64,000 nucleotides of DNA, taken from contig LT629697.1 in the NCBI GenBank assembly GCA_900100325.1, positions 3,593,423 through 3,657,422 of the forward strand. The letters are read 5' to 3'. Both the position numbers and the translations under genes were made by a program. A model generated the notes under the pieces. It made no database searches. It had not been told where the DNA came from and was given only the letters and a program-made list of their open reading frames with translations. The DNA comes from Frankineae bacterium MT45. GTDB lineage: Bacteria; Actinomycetota; Actinomycetes; Mycobacteriales; Jatrophihabitantaceae. Shown in pieces: positions 32,282-42,803 of the stretch (the stretch's first letter is position 1; each line of letters begins with the position of its first letter).

Positions 32282-32890
32282 GTGGATCTGAGGCGAGTAC
32301 GCAGCGACGTGGACCGAGGCGTCGATCTGGCGGTGCTCTACGCGCAGAAGTGGCGCTGGTACCGCCGCGCGCAGACTCCCTGGCACCTCGCGGCCCTGCA
32401 TTTCGAGCTCGCCCGGCGGCAGTGCTTCGCCCGGGGCCGTCTCTACGGTGAGCCGCTGCAACTGCTGCGGGAGGGTCGCCTGCAGCTGGGCGAGCAGACG
32501 CTCTTCGAGGACGGTGTCTGGCTCACTTCATATGCCGGCCGGATCGAGATCGGTGCGAGCTGCATCCTGAACCGGAACGTCATGGTGGCGGCCAGCGACC
32601 TGGTGCAGATCGGCGATCACACACTCATCGGCAATGGCTGCCTGATCACCGACTCGGCCCACCGCAACGACGACACCGAGGTGCCGATGCCCTGGCAGGG
32701 GTACGCAAGTAAGGGGCCCACCCGTATCGGCGACAACACTTGGATCGGCGTCAACAGTGTCATCACCAGCGGAGTCACGGTCGGTCGGCGCTGTGCCATC
32801 GGCGCGAACTCCGTCGTCACCCGCGATATCCCGGATTTCAGCGTGGCGGTGGGCTCCCCGGCCAAGGTCATCCGGTCGCTTCGCGGCTGA
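32282..32890 (+). CDS. Hexapeptide-repeat (LbH) acyltransferase, 202 aa
   Basis: Left-handed beta-helix acyltransferase of the CysE/LacA/WbbJ type. Hexapeptide repeats run from about residue 70 to 195 (IEIGASCILNRNVMVAASDL, VQIGDHTLIGNGCLITDSAH, TRIGDNTWIGVNSVITSGVT, RCAIGANSVVTRDIP). The histidine of DSAHR fits the catalytic base. The end, VAVGSPAKVIRSLRG, is the family hallmark. The helical N-terminal 65 residues are unassigned. It probably acetylates a sugar or small metabolite. It interrupts the ribosomal cluster on the opposite strand. Confidence 0.85.
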   Translation: MDLRRVRSDVDRGVDLAVLYAQKWRWYRRAQTPWHLAALHFELARRQCFARGRLYGEPLQLLREGRLQLGEQTLFEDGVWLTSYAGRIEIGASCILNRNVMVAASDLVQIGDHTLIGNGCLITDSAHRNDDTEVPMPWQGYASKGPTRIGDNTWIGVNSVITSGVTVGRRCAIGANSVVTRDIPDFSVAVGSPAKVIRSLRG

Positions 32891-32933
32891 GTTTCGAAGC
32901 CGTAATTAGCTAGCGGCTGAGCTTCGAAGCCGC
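32883..32933. terminator. Duplicated hairpin between convergent genes
   Basis: The 20-bp motif GCGGCTGAGTTTCGAAGCCG (32883-32902, over the stop codon of the acyltransferase) recurs with one change at 32913-32932. Each copy folds as CGGCT...AGCCG. The pair separates the acyltransferase from the convergent map gene and is probably a bidirectional terminator. Confidence 0.65.
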
Positions 32934-32935
32934 AG

Positions 32936-33793
32936 TCAGCCCGCGGCGGCGCTGAGCTTGATGCCACGGGCGCCGAGTTCGGCCCGACCGCCGTCTTCGG
33001 CGGTCAGCACCCACGGTCCGTCCTCGAAGAGGGCAACCGTGTGCTCCCAGTGGGCCGAGAGCGATCCGTCCGCGGTGACGACGGTCCAGCCGTCCTCGAG
33101 TTCTGCGGTCTCCGGCGACCCGAGCGTGATCATCGGCTCGATCGCCAGGGCCATCCCGGCTGTGAGCTTCGGCCCCTGCCCCGGACGGCCGTAGTTCAGG
33201 ATGTGCGGATCCATGTGCATCGCCGAACCGATGCCGTGCCCGCCGTACCCCTGGACGATGCCGAACGGACCTGACTCTGAGACCTCCGAGGAAGCCAGCA
33301 CGGAGGTCTCCACCGCATGGGAGATGTCGGAGAGACGTCCGCCGACGAGCGCTGCCGCCAGCCCGTCCCACATCGACTTCTCGCAGGCCGCTGAGAGGGC
33401 TCGGGCCGAGTCGCTGACGTCGCCGACGAGGACGGTGAGAGCAGAGTCTCCGTGCCAGCCGTGCATGATGGCGCCGTAATCGATGGAGATGATGTCACCG
33501 TCGCGGAGCACTGTCTCAGGCGACGGGATGCCGTGGACGATCTCATCGTTCACCGAGGCGCAGATGACGCCCGGATACGGACCCGTACCGATGTCGTAGT
33601 GCAGGAATGAGGATTCCGCTCCGGCGTCGGCCAGCACTTCCCGACCCACCTCGTCGAGGTCAGCCGTGGAGACACCCGCTACCGCGGCTTCGCGCATCGC
33701 GGCCAGCCCCTTAGCCACGACCAGGCCGGCCTCGCGCATAAGGGCAATGTGCTCAGGCGACTTCAGCTCGATCTGGTTGCGGATCCGGCGCAT
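32936..33793 (-). CDS. map: Methionine aminopeptidase, type I, 285 aa
   Basis: Removes the initiator Met from nascent proteins. Metal ligands are seen in order: Asp (SIDYGAIMHGWHGDSALTV gives two Asp), His (GGHGIGSAMH), Glu (AIEPMITLG) and Glu (AHWEHTVALF). GGAGGG lies 6 nt before the ATG at 33793. It follows adk by 10 nt, the classic secY-adk-map order. No N-terminal zinc-finger extension. Confidence 0.97.
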   Translation of the reverse strand: MRRIRNQIELKSPEHIALMREAGLVVAKGLAAMREAAVAGVSTADLDEVGREVLADAGAESSFLHYDIGTGPYPGVICASVNDEIVHGIPSPETVLRDGDIISIDYGAIMHGWHGDSALTVLVGDVSDSARALSAACEKSMWDGLAAALVGGRLSDISHAVETSVLASSEVSESGPFGIVQGYGGHGIGSAMHMDPHILNYGRPGQGPKLTAGMALAIEPMITLGSPETAELEDGWTVVTADGSLSAHWEHTVALFEDGPWVLTAEDGGRAELGARGIKLSAAAG

Positions 33794-33803
33794 CAGGGCC
33801 CTC

Positions 33804-34457
33804 CTAGGAGCGAGTGGCGGCGAGCGCGGCGATCGCGCGATCAGTGACGTCCTCGACCGCGCCGAGGGCGTCGATACGTACCAGCTGCTTGCGCGACTGG
33901 TAGAACTCGATCAGCGGGGCGGTCTGAGCGGAGTAGACCTCAAGGCGATGACGGACGGTCTCCGGAAAGTCGTCGTCACGCTGGTACAGCTCGCCACCGC
34001 ACCGGTCGCAGACACCGTCGGTCGACGGCGGGTCATACTCCAAGTGCCAGACATGACCGCAGTTGCGGCAGGTCCGCCGGCCGGAGAGCCGCTTCACTAC
34101 CTCTTCGTGCTCAACCTCGAGTTCCAGCACCACATCGAGGGAGGAGGCGAGGTCGTTCAGCATGCTGTCGAGCTCGTAGGCCTGGGCAACGTTGCGCGGG
34201 AATCCGTCCAGCAGGAAACCTTCGGCGGCGTCCGGCTCGCCGAGACGGTCGCGGACCATGGCGTTCGTGACCTCGTCCGGAACCAGGTCCCCGGCGTCCA
34301 TGAACTTCTTGGCCAGCTTCCCGAGGTCGGTGCCCCCGGAGACGTTCGCCCGGAAGATATCGCCGGTCGAGATCTTCGGAATCGAGAAATTCACAGCGAT
34401 GAACTCGGCCTGGGTTCCTTTGCCCGCTCCTGGCGGGCCTACGAGCACTAGCCTCAC
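33804..34457 (-). CDS. adk: Adenylate kinase, 217 aa, zinc-type lid
   Basis: Interconverts AMP and ATP with ADP. Walker [10 protein letters not shown] (residues 7-15), AMP-binding STGDIFR and GFPRN. The LID holds CRNCGHVWH and CDRCGGELY, a Cys4 zinc site, as in Bacillus-type long forms. GTG start overlaps the secY TAG by one base (TAGTG), so coupled. Confidence 0.97.
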   Translation of the reverse strand: MRLVLVGPPGAGKGTQAEFIAVNFSIPKISTGDIFRANVSGGTDLGKLAKKFMDAGDLVPDEVTNAMVRDRLGEPDAAEGFLLDGFPRNVAQAYELDSMLNDLASSLDVVLELEVEHEEVVKRLSGRRTCRNCGHVWHLEYDPPSTDGVCDRCGGELYQRDDDFPETVRHRLEVYSAQTAPLIEFYQSRKQLVRIDALGAVEDVTDRAIAALAATRS

Positions 34458-35764
34458 TATCGCAAGAACCCTTCGTAGTTGCGCTGAAGCAGCTGGCTCT
34501 CGATCTGCTTCACCGTGTCCAGTCCGACGCCGACCATGATGAGCACCGCGGTGCCACCGAAGGGGAAGTTCTGGTTGTTGCCACCTGAGACCGAGAAGAA
34601 CAGGTTCGGCAGCACGGCGATGATTCCGAGGTAGATCGCGCCGGGAAGGGTGATGCGTGAGAGCACGAAGGCAAGGTACTCAGCCGTCGGACGACCGGGG
34701 CGGATACCGGGAATGAAGCCGCCGTACTTCTTCATGTCGTCCGCACGCTCTTCAGGGTTGAAGGTGATGCTGACGTAGAAGTAGGCGAAGAAGATGATCA
34801 ACGCGAAGTAGATCGTGATGTGCACGGCCGACTGCTGGTTGATGATGTAGTTGTTCACGTAGCGGTAGAACGACCCGGTGGACGTGCCGATGAGCTGCGA
34901 GATGAGCTGTGGGATGTACAGCAGTGAGGACGCGAAGATCACCGGGATGACGCCGGCCTGGTTCACCTTCAACGGAAGGTAGGTCGACGTACCACCGAAC
35001 TGGCGTCGTCCGACCATGCGCTTCGCGTACTGGACCGGAATCCGGCGCTGCGCCTGCTCCACGAAGACGACGGCGGCGATGATCGCCAAGCCGAGGCAGA
35101 CGATGAGGAAGAACGCGAAGCCGCCGCTGTTCTTCAGGATGGCGTTCCCCTCGCTCGGAATGCGAGCCGCGATCGAGGTGAACATCAGGACGCTCATGCC
35201 GTTGCCGACGCCACGGTCGGTGACGAGCTCACCCATCCACATGATGATGGAGGTACCCGCGGTCATACAGACGACCATCGTGGCGAGGGAGAAGATGTCA
35301 TCGCGGTAGAGGATCGACGAAGTGCAGCCCTGGAAAAGCTGGTCGTGGTCGGCGAGCGCGACAAAGCCGGTGGCCTGCAGGATCGCCAGGCCGATGGTCA
35401 GGTAACGGCTGTACTGCGTCAGCTTCTGCTGCCCAGACTGCCCTTCCTTCTTCAGCGCATCGAATCGCGGGATGACGACGACGAGCAGCTGGATGATGAT
35501 GCTGGCCGTGATGTACGGCATGATGCCCAGCGCGAAGACCGAGAGCTTCAGCAGCGCGCCACCTGAGAACAGGTTGATCAGCGAGTAGATGTCCTTGTTG
35601 GCACCGTTCGCCGTCTGATTGAGGCAGGCATTGATGCCCTTGCTGCTGGTGTTCGGCGTCGGAACGGAGGCTCCGAGTCTGTACAGCGCGATCATTGCGA
35701 AGGTGAAGAGCAACTTCTTTCGCAGATCTGGCGTGCGGAATGCCGAGGCAAAGGCACTGAGCAC
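34457..35764 (-). CDS. secY: Protein translocase subunit SecY, 435 aa
   Basis: Central channel of the Sec translocon, ten TM helices. Conserved blocks are [40 protein letters not shown] (plug and TM2), and [20 protein letters not shown]. The C-terminus ends [13 protein letters not shown] start at 35764 with GGAGGATCC directly upstream. It heads the secY-adk-map group, 211 nt after rplO, a gap long enough for a promoter. Confidence 0.97.
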   Translation of the reverse strand: MLSAFASAFRTPDLRKKLLFTFAMIALYRLGASVPTPNTSSKGINACLNQTANGANKDIYSLINLFSGGALLKLSVFALGIMPYITASIIIQLLVVVIPRFDALKKEGQSGQQKLTQYSRYLTIGLAILQATGFVALADHDQLFQGCTSSILYRDDIFSLATMVVCMTAGTSIIMWMGELVTDRGVGNGMSVLMFTSIAARIPSEGNAILKNSGGFAFFLIVCLGLAIIAAVVFVEQAQRRIPVQYAKRMVGRRQFGGTSTYLPLKVNQAGVIPVIFASSLLYIPQLISQLIGTSTGSFYRYVNNYIINQQSAVHITIYFALIIFFAYFYVSITFNPEERADDMKKYGGFIPGIRPGRPTAEYLAFVLSRITLPGAIYLGIIAVLPNLFFSVSGGNNQNFPFGGTAVLIMVGVGLDTVKQIESQLLQRNYEGFLR

Positions 35765-35975
35765 GGATCCTCCTGCTGACGAGGCGATCGCGATGATCGC
35801 GCTACTTGGCTACCGGTTGAATAGCTTCAGATACGGAAAGTTTAGGGCTGCGCGAGAAACACAGCACCGGGTCAGGCTAGCGCATCTGCACCGAAGGCAC
35901 AGCGGCGAGTCCGATTCGATGAGAACCGTCCCCGTCCGCCGTGCCTACGGTCGTACAGAAGCGCGAAGTCTGATG

Positions 35976-36428
35976 CTACAGATCGGTGACACTTCCACCG
36001 GCGGCGGCGATCTTCTCGCGCGCTGAACCGGAGAACTTGTTCGCCGTGATGTCGAGCTTGATGCTGCCCAGGTCCCCGTCACCGAGAACCTTGACCAGCT
36101 GTCCCTTGCGGACGGCTCCGGCGGCGACGAGCTCGGCGACGCCGATCGTCCCACCGTTCGGGAAGAGCTCCGCGAGGCGATCCAGGTTCACGACCTGGTA
36201 CTCGACGCGGAAGCGGTTCGTGAAGCCCTTGAGCTTGGGCAGACGCATGTGAATCGGCATCTGGCCACCCTCGAAGCGGGCGGGAACCTGGTAGCGGGCC
36301 TTCGTACCCTTGGTACCGCGGCCGGCGGTCTTACCCTTGCTCGCCTCACCACGACCCACACGGGTCTTCTTGGTGTGCGCGCCCTCGGCCGGGCGAAGGT
36401 GGTGAACCTTCAGTGGTCCGTTCGTCAT
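35976..36428 (-). CDS. rplO: 50S ribosomal protein L15, 150 aa
   Basis: Late-assembly large-subunit protein. [20 protein letters not shown] and the Gly/Lys-rich loop [14 protein letters not shown] are diagnostic, as is [17 protein letters not shown] near the end. ATG shares a base with the rpmD TAA. Confidence 0.96.
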   Translation of the reverse strand: MTNGPLKVHHLRPAEGAHTKKTRVGRGEASKGKTAGRGTKGTKARYQVPARFEGGQMPIHMRLPKLKGFTNRFRVEYQVVNLDRLAELFPNGGTIGVAELVAAGAVRKGQLVKVLGDGDLGSIKLDITANKFSGSAREKIAAAGGSVTDL

Positions 36429-36610
36429 TACTCGACCTCCTCGACCGTTACGAGGTGCGGCACGGTGTTGATCATGCCGCGGATTTCGGGACGGTCTTCC
36501 TTGATTACGGTGTCACGCATCCGCTTCAAGCCGAGGGAACGAAGCGTCTCACGCTGGTTCTGCTTGTAGCCGATCCCGGACTTCGTCTGGGTGATCTTCA
36601 GGCGGCTCAT
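36428..36610 (-). CDS. rpmD: 50S ribosomal protein L30, 60 aa
   Basis: Short-form bacterial L30. [38 protein letters not shown] and [17 protein letters not shown] match the family over the full length. 11 nt after rpsE and overlapping rplO by one base. Confidence 0.96.
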   Translation of the reverse strand: MSRLKITQTKSGIGYKQNQRETLRSLGLKRMRDTVIKEDRPEIRGMINTVPHLVTVEEVE

Positions 36611-36621
36611 GGTTCAGCCTC

Positions 36622-37278
36622 CTAACTCGTCTGGCCGGCGCGAGCACGGAGCAGACCGGCAGGAGCAACGTCTTCCAGAGGCAGGCCACGGCGAGCCGCA
36701 ACCTCTTCGGGACGGACGAGCTGCTGCAGGGCAGCCACCGTGGCGTGCACGATGTTGATCGGGTTGTCTGAGCCGAGGGACTTGCTCAGCACGTCGTGGA
36801 TGCCGGCGCACTCGAGCACGGCACGCACCGGGCCACCGGCGATAACACCGGTACCGGGGCTGGCCGGCTTGAGGAGCACGACGCCAGCGGCCTTCTCACC
36901 CTGAACCGGGTGCGGGATGGTCTGCTGGATGCGCGGAACCTTGAAGAAGTTCTTGCGAGCAGCCTCGACGCCCTTGGCGATCGCGGCCGGAACTTCCTTG
37001 GCCTTGCCGTAGCCGACACCAACGGTGCCATCGCCGTCGCCGACCACCACGAGGGCGGTGAAGCTGAAGCGACGTCCACCCTTGACGACCTTGGCGACGC
37101 GGTTGATGGTGACTACCCGCTCGAGGTAGGCACTCTTCTCGGCACGGTCGTTGCGGTCGTTACCGCGCCCACCGTCACGACGATCGCGGCCGCCGCGCTC
37201 GTTGCCGCCGCGCTCGTTCCCGCCGCGGGCGTCGCCACCGGTGGCACCGGTGCGACCTGTGCGCTGTGGTCCGGGCAT
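36622..37278 (-). CDS. rpsE: 30S ribosomal protein S5, 218 aa
   Basis: Decoding-fidelity protein. Double-stranded RNA-binding-like N-domain ([20 protein letters not shown]) and C-domain ([41 protein letters not shown]). The ~45-residue Gly/Arg/Asp-rich N-terminal extension ([20 protein letters not shown]) is typical of actinobacteria. ATG at 37278. Confidence 0.96.
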   Translation of the reverse strand: MPGPQRTGRTGATGGDARGGNERGGNERGGRDRRDGGRGNDRNDRAEKSAYLERVVTINRVAKVVKGGRRFSFTALVVVGDGDGTVGVGYGKAKEVPAAIAKGVEAARKNFFKVPRIQQTIPHPVQGEKAAGVVLLKPASPGTGVIAGGPVRAVLECAGIHDVLSKSLGSDNPINIVHATVAALQQLVRPEEVAARRGLPLEDVAPAGLLRARAGQTS

Positions 37279-37330
37279 CAGCCGTTCCTTCCAATCATCT
37301 CTACGTTCATTGCGGTGTGGCAGTTACTCA

Positions 37331-37720
37331 TCAGAACTCGAGACCGCCTTCACGGGCCGCGTCGGCGAAGGCCGCGATACGCCCGGTGTAGGTGGCGCCA
37401 CCGCGGTCGAAGACGACCTTGGTGATGCCGGCCGCCTTGGCGGCCTCGGCGAGCTGTCCGCCGATGAGAGTGGCCTGCGCCGTCTTGTTGCCGTCGGTCA
37501 GCTTGTAAGTCGAGACCGAAGCCAGCGTCTTGCCCACGTTGTCGTCGACGACCTGCGCGAACAGGTGGCGCGACGAGCGGGTGACGACCAGGCGCGGACG
37601 CTCGGCACTGCCGACGACCTTCTTCCGCAGCCGGAAGTGACGACGGGACTTCGAGACCCGACGCGTGGCCGAGATGCCGGCGGAGCGGCGGGCCTTCTTG
37701 AGAATCGAGGATGCGGCCAT
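37331..37720 (-). CDS. rplR: 50S ribosomal protein L18, 129 aa
   Basis: 5S rRNA-binding protein. [34 protein letters not shown] and the C-terminal [20 protein letters not shown] are diagnostic. Starts 3 nt after the rplF stop; the gap to rpsE is 52 nt. Confidence 0.96.
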   Translation of the reverse strand: MAASSILKKARRSAGISATRRVSKSRRHFRLRKKVVGSAERPRLVVTRSSRHLFAQVVDDNVGKTLASVSTYKLTDGNKTAQATLIGGQLAEAAKAAGITKVVFDRGGATYTGRIAAFADAAREGGLEF

Positions 37721-37723
37721 GGC

Positions 37724-38263
37724 TTACTTACCTGTCTTTCCGGCTTTGCGGCGGACAACTTCGCCCTGGTACCGCACGCCCTTGCCCTTGTACGGGTCGG
37801 GCTTGCGCAGCTTGCGGATGTTCGCCGAAACCTCGCCGACCTTCTGCTTGTCGATGCCCTCGACGGTGAAGCGAGTGGGGGCCTCGACCTTGAACGTGAT
37901 GCCGTCCGGCGCCGTAACCAGTACCGGGTGCGAGAACCCGAGTGCGAACTCGAGGTCCGAACCCTTGGCCGCAACGCGGTAACCGGTGCCGACGATCTCC
38001 ATGGTCTTGACGTAGCCGGTGGTGACACCGGTGACCATGTTGGCGATCAGCGTGCGCGAGAGACCGTGCAGTGCCTTCGACTGGCGCTCGTCGTTCGGAC
38101 GCGCGACCTCGAGGGAACCGTCGTCGGCCTTGCCAACGCTGATCGGCTCGGCGACCGTGTGGCTGAGCGAGCCCTTCGGGCCCTTGACTGTGATCTGCTG
38201 CCCATCGATGGTGACATCGACCCCGCCCGGGACGGGAATCGGCAGCCTTCCAATGCGACTCAT
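37724..38263 (-). CDS. rplF: 50S ribosomal protein L6, 179 aa
   Basis: Binds 23S rRNA near the factor-binding site. Starts [20 protein letters not shown] (ATG 38263, GGAAGAAG upstream; longer frame rejected). The family end is intact: [20 protein letters not shown]. Confidence 0.96.
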   Translation of the reverse strand: MSRIGRLPIPVPGGVDVTIDGQQITVKGPKGSLSHTVAEPISVGKADDGSLEVARPNDERQSKALHGLSRTLIANMVTGVTTGYVKTMEIVGTGYRVAAKGSDLEFALGFSHPVLVTAPDGITFKVEAPTRFTVEGIDKQKVGEVSANIRKLRKPDPYKGKGVRYQGEVVRRKAGKTGK

Positions 38264-38276
38264 GCTGCTTCTTCCT

Positions 38277-38684
38277 TTACCAGACGTAGGCGAGGACTTC
38301 CCCGCCCACACCGCGCTTGGCGGCTTGCTTGTCGGTCAACAGTCCGGTGGACGTTGAGATGATGGCGACGCCGAGCCCACCCAAAACGCGGGGCAGTCCG
38401 GTCGACTTGGCATAGACACGAAGACCTGGCTTGGAGACCCGGCGCACGCCGGCGATGCTGCGCTCGCGGTTCGGTCCGTACTTCAGGTCGAGGACGAGGA
38501 GCTTGCCAGGCTGGCCTTCCGGCGTGTCGGTGATGTGGAACCCACCGATGTAGCCCTGCTCCTTCAAGATCTCTGCGATGTGCCCCTTCAACTTCGAGTG
38601 AGGCATCACCACCGTGTCGTGGAAGGCTGAGTTCGCGTTGCGAAGACGCGTCAGCATGTCCGCAATCGGGTCAGTCATAGTCAT
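38277..38684 (-). CDS. rpsH: 30S ribosomal protein S8, 135 aa
   Basis: Primary 16S-binding protein and, in other bacteria, translational regulator of the spc operon. [40 protein letters not shown] and [21 protein letters not shown] are conserved. It starts MTMTDP; either Met could be used. 185 nt separate it from rpsN. Confidence 0.96.
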   Translation of the reverse strand: MTMTDPIADMLTRLRNANSAFHDTVVMPHSKLKGHIAEILKEQGYIGGFHITDTPEGQPGKLLVLDLKYGPNRERSIAGVRRVSKPGLRVYAKSTGLPRVLGGLGVAIISTSTGLLTDKQAAKRGVGGEVLAYVW

Positions 38685-38854
38685 GTATTGCTCTGCTTTC
38701 TCGCGCGGTTCCCGCTCATCGGAGCGGGCCTATCGCGAAGTAATGTTGTTCAACCAGACAAGTCTGCCTGATCGCTGGTCGGTAACCAAATCGCTGGTCA
38801 CCGAGAGACTGCGGTGGAGCTGCGTTGCCCGGGCAACCAGGACGTACTAGACGC

Positions 38855-38877
38855 CCTGGTCGCCTCGAACTACCAGG
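38855..38877 (-). terminator. Small hairpin at the rpsN stop codon
   Basis: On the minus strand CCTGGT, an 11-nt loop, ACCAGG, beginning inside the last codons of rpsN (CCTGGT includes part of TGG-TAG). There is no T-run. The 185-nt gap after it also carries GTTGCCCGGGCAAC (38824-38837), a perfect 14-bp palindrome. Possible regulatory break inside the spc operon. Confidence 0.35.
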
Positions 38878-39055
38878 ACGACTTGGTGACGCCCGGCAGC
38901 TCGCCGGCGTGGGCCATCTCGCGCAGGCAGATACGGCACAGCCCGAACTTCTGGTACACCGAGTGCGAACGACCGCAGCGCTGGCAGCGGGTGTAGCCGC
39001 GAACCGCGAACTTCGGCTTGGCCGCAGCCTTGTTAACTAGTGCCTTCTTAGCCAT
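38870..39055 (-). CDS. rpsN: 30S ribosomal protein S14, zinc-binding (type Z), 61 aa
   Basis: Short S14 with the zinc ribbon [20 protein letters not shown] then [16 protein letters not shown]: the ligands are CxxC (CQRC) and CxxC (CRIC). The presence of the zinc form in the spc operon is the normal housekeeping copy in actinobacteria. 5 nt after rplE. Confidence 0.96.
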   Translation of the reverse strand: MAKKALVNKAAAKPKFAVRGYTRCQRCGRSHSVYQKFGLCRICLREMAHAGELPGVTKSSW

Positions 39056-39060
39056 CTGGC

Positions 39061-39633
39061 TCAGTTCTCCTTGAACGGGAAGCCGAGCGCCTTGAGCAGC
39101 GCGCGTCCTTCGTCGTCGTTAGCGGCGGTGGTGACGATGGTGATGTCCATACCGCGGGGACGGTCGATCGAGTCCGGGTCGATCTCGACGAACATCGACT
39201 GCTCGTTCAGACCGAAGGTGTAGTTGCCGTTTCCGTCGAACTGCTGCGGCGAGAGGCCACGGAAGTCACGGATGCGGGGCAGGGCGAGGGAGAGCAGGCG
39301 GTCCAGGAACTCCCACATGCGATCGCCGCGGAGGGTGACCTTGGCGCCGATCGGCATGCCTTCGCGCAGCTTGAACTGGGCGATGGACTTGCGGGCCTTC
39401 TGCACCAGCGGCTTCTGGCCGGTGATGAGGGTGAGGTCGCGGACGGCCGGCTCGATGAGCTTGGCGTCGCGAGCGGCGGCACCCACACCCATGTTGACGA
39501 CGATCTTGGTCAGACCGGGGATCTGCATCGGGTTGCCGAAAGAGAACTGCTCCTTCAGGGCCGGCACGATCTCCTCGCGGTAGCGGGTCTTGAGCCGCGG
39601 AGCAGCCTGCTCCGACGTTGATGCGGCAGTCAC
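39061..39633 (-). CDS. rplE: 50S ribosomal protein L5, 190 aa
   Basis: 5S rRNA-binding protein. [40 protein letters not shown], and [20 protein letters not shown] are diagnostic. GTG start at 39633 overlaps the rplX TGA by 4 nt (GTGA), so coupled. Confidence 0.96.
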   Translation of the reverse strand: MTAASTSEQAAPRLKTRYREEIVPALKEQFSFGNPMQIPGLTKIVVNMGVGAAARDAKLIEPAVRDLTLITGQKPLVQKARKSIAQFKLREGMPIGAKVTLRGDRMWEFLDRLLSLALPRIRDFRGLSPQQFDGNGNYTFGLNEQSMFVEIDPDSIDRPRGMDITIVTTAANDDEGRALLKALGFPFKEN

Positions 39634-39947
39634 TTCAGGTCCTTTCCAGACCGGCGCGAGACGCGGACGTTGCGTCCGTCTTCATCGCGGCGGTATCCCA
39701 CACGGGTCGCGTTGCCGTCGCCATCGACGACCATCACCTTGCTTGCAGCGATCGCAGCTTCGATCGTCTCGATGCCACCGGTCTTGGCGCCACGGGCGGT
39801 CGTCGACATCGCGACGTGCTTCTTGATGCGGTTGACGCCCTCGACGATGACCTTGCCCGTCTCGGGGTTGGCCGCCAGGACCTTGCCCTTCACGCCGCGG
39901 TCTTTACCAGCGATCACCACTACGGTGTCGCCCTTCTTGATCTTCAT
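39630..39947 (-). CDS. rplX: 50S ribosomal protein L24, 105 aa
   Basis: Assembly initiator binding the 5' end of 23S rRNA. KOW motif at the start ([20 protein letters not shown]), then [11 protein letters not shown] and a typical C-terminal segment ([20 protein letters not shown]). ATG 2 nt after rplN. Confidence 0.96.
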   Translation of the reverse strand: MKIKKGDTVVVIAGKDRGVKGKVLAANPETGKVIVEGVNRIKKHVAMSTTARGAKTGGIETIEAAIAASKVMVVDGDGNATRVGYRRDEDGRNVRVSRRSGKDLK

Positions 39948-39949
39948 CT

Positions 39950-40318
39950 TTACAGCACCTCAGGAGCGAGAGAAATGATCTTCATGAACTTCTTGTCACG
40001 CAGTTCGCGACCAACGGGGCCGAAGATTCGGGTACCACGCGGCTCGCCATCGGCCTTGATGAGAACGGCGGCGTTCTCGTCGAAGCGGATGTAGCTGCCG
40101 TCCGGACGGCGCCGTTCCTTAACGGTACGGACGATGACCGCCTTGACGACGTCGCCCTTCTTGACGCCTGCACCGGGCAGCGCGTCCTTAACGGTGGCGA
40201 CGATGATGTCTCCGATTCCGGCGTAGCGCCGACCCGAGCCACCCATCACGCGGATGCAGAGGATCTCCTTTGCACCGGTGTTGTCGGCGACTCGAAGTCG
40301 CGACTCCTGCTGAATCAC
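39950..40318 (-). CDS. rplN: 50S ribosomal protein L14, 122 aa
   Basis: Contacts the small subunit at bridge B5/B8. [39 protein letters not shown] and [20 protein letters not shown] are all conserved. Preceded by a 104-nt gap after rpsQ, where the spc operon promoter may lie. Confidence 0.97.
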   Translation of the reverse strand: MIQQESRLRVADNTGAKEILCIRVMGGSGRRYAGIGDIIVATVKDALPGAGVKKGDVVKAVIVRTVKERRRPDGSYIRFDENAAVLIKADGEPRGTRIFGPVGRELRDKKFMKIISLAPEVL

Positions 40319-40422
40319 TTCTGTACTCCCTGCTCTGTGTCACCCGCTGCCCGCACTCCTGCGAACCCGACGATGACACCCGTTGGTATTTCGAGTTATT
40401 TGGTCTTACTGGACGAGCTGGC

Positions 40423-40707
40423 TTACTTGGCCTTCTCGATGACCTCGACGACGCGCCAGCGCTTGGTGGCCGACAGCGGACGGGTCTCCATCAGCAGCAC
40501 GCGGTCGCCGATGCCAACGGCATTGGTCTCGTCGTGCGCCTTGAGCTTGTTCGTGCGGCGGATGACCTTGCCGTAGAGGGGGTGCTTGACGCGGTCCTCG
40601 ACAGCGACCACGACGGTCTTGTCCATCTTGTCGCTGACGACCAGGCCCTCGCGGGTCTTGCGGAAGGTGTCGCGCGCGGGCGCGGCTTCCGTTGCTTTGT
40701 CGGTCAT
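40423..40707 (-). CDS. rpsQ: 30S ribosomal protein S17, 94 aa
   Basis: OB-fold primary binding protein. [40 protein letters not shown] and [20 protein letters not shown] identify it. It has a short N-terminal extension. Last gene of the S10 block, 35 nt after rpmC. Confidence 0.96.
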   Translation of the reverse strand: MTDKATEAAPARDTFRKTREGLVVSDKMDKTVVVAVEDRVKHPLYGKVIRRTNKLKAHDETNAVGIGDRVLLMETRPLSATKRWRVVEVIEKAK

Positions 40708-40742
40708 GCCTTCTTCTCCATCATCTTCATTGCGTTCATGTA

Positions 40743-40976
40743 CTACTTGGCCGCCGACTCAGCCTCGGCCGGAGCGACCGAGAGGCCGAGCTCACGCTCG
40801 CGCAGGATCGTATAGATCCGGCCGATGTCGTGACGGACGGTGCGCAGGCGACGGTTGTCATCGAGCTGTCCCGTCGCCATCTGGAAGCGAAGCTTGAAGA
40901 GATCTTCCTTCGCTTCGTGCAGACGGGTCTTCAGTTCGTCGTCGTGCAGTTCCCGCAACTCACTGGGGCTGGTCAT
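40743..40976 (-). CDS. rpmC: 50S ribosomal protein L29, 77 aa
   Basis: Two-helix protein near the peptide exit tunnel. [40 protein letters not shown] and [15 protein letters not shown] are typical. ATG shares a base with the rplP TAA. It has a short Ala/Glu tail. Confidence 0.96.
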   Translation of the reverse strand: MTSPSELRELHDDELKTRLHEAKEDLFKLRFQMATGQLDDNRRLRTVRHDIGRIYTILRERELGLSVAPAEAESAAK

Positions 40977-41395
40977 TAGATGTCACCTGCTTCACGCTTC
41001 ACAATGCGGCACTTCATCGGCAGCTTGTGGATGGCACGGGTCAGCGCCTCGCGGGCGGTGGCCTCGTTGGGGTAGGTCAGCTCGAACAGCACGCGTCCGG
41101 GCTTGACGTTGGCGATCCACCACTCCGGGGAACCCTTACCGGAACCCATGCGGGTTTCGGCCGGCTTCTTGGTCAGCGGGCGGTCCGGGTAGATGTTGAT
41201 CCAGACCTTGCCACCACGGCGGATGTGCCGGTTGATGGCGATACGAGCGGACTCGATCTGGCGGTTGGTGACGTAGGCCGGCTCGAGAGCCTGGATGCCG
41301 TACTCACCGAACGTCACTCGGGTGCCGCCCGAGGCCTGGCCGCGCCGGGTCGGGTGGTGCTGCTTGCGGTGCTTGACGCGCCGTGGGATGAGCAT
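40976..41395 (-). CDS. rplP: 50S ribosomal protein L16, 139 aa
   Basis: Binds near the A site and 5S r[43 protein letters not shown] and [20 protein letters not shown] are all conserved. ATG 3 nt after rpsC. Confidence 0.97.
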   Translation of the reverse strand: MLIPRRVKHRKQHHPTRRGQASGGTRVTFGEYGIQALEPAYVTNRQIESARIAINRHIRRGGKVWINIYPDRPLTKKPAETRMGSGKGSPEWWIANVKPGRVLFELTYPNEATAREALTRAIHKLPMKCRIVKREAGDI

Positions 41396-41398
41396 GAC

Positions 41399-42352
41399 TC
41401 AGCTCTCCGTCTCTGTGCTGTCTGTTGCCATTGCGGTGGCGATGTCGGCGGCCGACACGTCGCTGCCCGCAACCGTCTCGACGACGGCGGTGGAGGCGCC
41501 GGGAACCTCGGCGACACCGGTGTCGATGGCCGGGGTCTCGACGACCGCGTCCTCGACCGGGGCGGCCGTGGTCGGGCCTTCGGAGGCGGCGCGACCGGCC
41601 TCGGTGGAGACACCGGTAGTGCCCTGCGAGCCGGAGCGGCGCGGACGGCTGCTGGAGGCCGGGCGGTCACGACGCTGACGCAGCGCCTCGGCGGCGACTG
41701 CAGCCTCACGCTCGGTGCGCGAACCGGTCGGGACCTCGCCCTTGTAGAGCCAGACCTTGACGCCGATACGGCCGAAGGTGGTGCGAGCCTCGTAGAAGCC
41801 GTAGTCGATGTTCGCGCGCAGGGTGTGCAGCGGCACGCGACCCTCGCGGTAGAACTCCGACCGGCTCATCTCGGCGCCACCCAGGCGCCCCGAGCACTGC
41901 ACGCGGATACCCTGCACGCCCGGGCTCTTCAGCGCCGACTGCATGCTCTTGCGCATCGCGCGGCGGAAACTCACGCGGTTCGAGAGCTGCTCGGCGACAC
42001 CCTGAGCCACCAGCTGGGCGTCACCCTCGGGGTTCTTCACCTCGAGGATGTTCAGCTGGACCTGCTTGCCGGTGAGCTTCTCGAGCTGGCCGCGAATGCG
42101 GTCGGCCTCGGCGCCGCGGCGGCCGATGACGATGCCCGGGCGAGCTGTGTGGATATCCACGCGGACGCGGTCACGGGTGCGCTCGATCTCGACCTTGGCG
42201 ATGCCGGCGCGCTCCATGCCGGTGCTCATCAGCTTGCGGATCTGGACGTCTTCTTTGACGTAGGCCGCGTACTGCTTGTCGGCGAACCAGCGCGACTTGA
42301 AGTCGGTGCTGATGCCGAGGCGGAACCCGTTCGGGTTAACCTTCTGACCCAT
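41399..42352 (-). CDS. rpsC: 30S ribosomal protein S3 with extended tail, 317 aa
   Basis: mRNA-entry protein. Core of about 215 residues: [20 protein letters not shown], the KH motif [20 protein letters not shown], and the C-domain through [20 protein letters not shown]. The tail of about 100 residues is Thr/Ala/Val/Glu-rich and low complexity, longer than the 274-aa mycobacterial S3. The ATG shares a base with the rplV stop. Confidence 0.96.
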   Translation of the reverse strand: MGQKVNPNGFRLGISTDFKSRWFADKQYAAYVKEDVQIRKLMSTGMERAGIAKVEIERTRDRVRVDIHTARPGIVIGRRGAEADRIRGQLEKLTGKQVQLNILEVKNPEGDAQLVAQGVAEQLSNRVSFRRAMRKSMQSALKSPGVQGIRVQCSGRLGGAEMSRSEFYREGRVPLHTLRANIDYGFYEARTTFGRIGVKVWLYKGEVPTGSRTEREAAVAAEALRQRRDRPASSSRPRRSGSQGTTGVSTEAGRAASEGPTTAAPVEDAVVETPAIDTGVAEVPGASTAVVETVAGSDVSAADIATAMATDSTETES

Positions 42353-42753
42353 TATCGGGTCCGTCCCTTCTGTGCAGCCTTCGGGGCGGTCGCAATCGAC
42401 TCGACCTCGATGGTGATGTGGCTCGTGCGCTTGCGGATACGGAAGGCCCGGCCCTGAGCACGCGGACGGAAACGCTTGAGCGTCGGTCCCTCGTCGACGA
42501 AGGCACGCGAAACGAAGAGCGTGTCCGGGTCGAGCTGGAAGTTGTGCTCGGCGTTGGCGACGGCGCTGGCGAGCACCTTGGCCACCGGCTCACTCGCAGC
42601 CTGCGGTGCGAACTTCAGCACCGACAGTGCCTGGTCGGCAGGCATGTTGCGGATGAGGTCGATGACGCGGCGCGCCTTCATCGGCGTGACCCGGACGTTC
42701 GTCGCACGCGCGATGGCGGTACGAACTTCGTCCGTTTCAGGGTTGGCAACCAT
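42352..42753 (-). CDS. rplV: 50S ribosomal protein L22, 133 aa
   Basis: Exit-tunnel protein. [40 protein letters not shown] and [20 protein letters not shown] are conserved. ATG at 42753 with AAGAGGAAAG upstream; the frame continues to 42987, but only as a shadow of rpsS. Confidence 0.96.
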   Translation of the reverse strand: MVANPETDEVRTAIARATNVRVTPMKARRVIDLIRNMPADQALSVLKFAPQAASEPVAKVLASAVANAEHNFQLDPDTLFVSRAFVDEGPTLKRFRPRAQGRAFRIRKRTSHITIEVESIATAPKAAQKGRTR

Positions 42754-42803
42754 TACTTTCCTCTTCTTAGTCTCGTCGGCTTCTAGCGGGCTGACTGCTT
42801 GAC

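Noticed and set aside
41027-42457. A 476-codon plus-strand frame opposite rplP-rpsC
   Set aside because: Shadow of two certain ribosomal protein genes on the minus strand.
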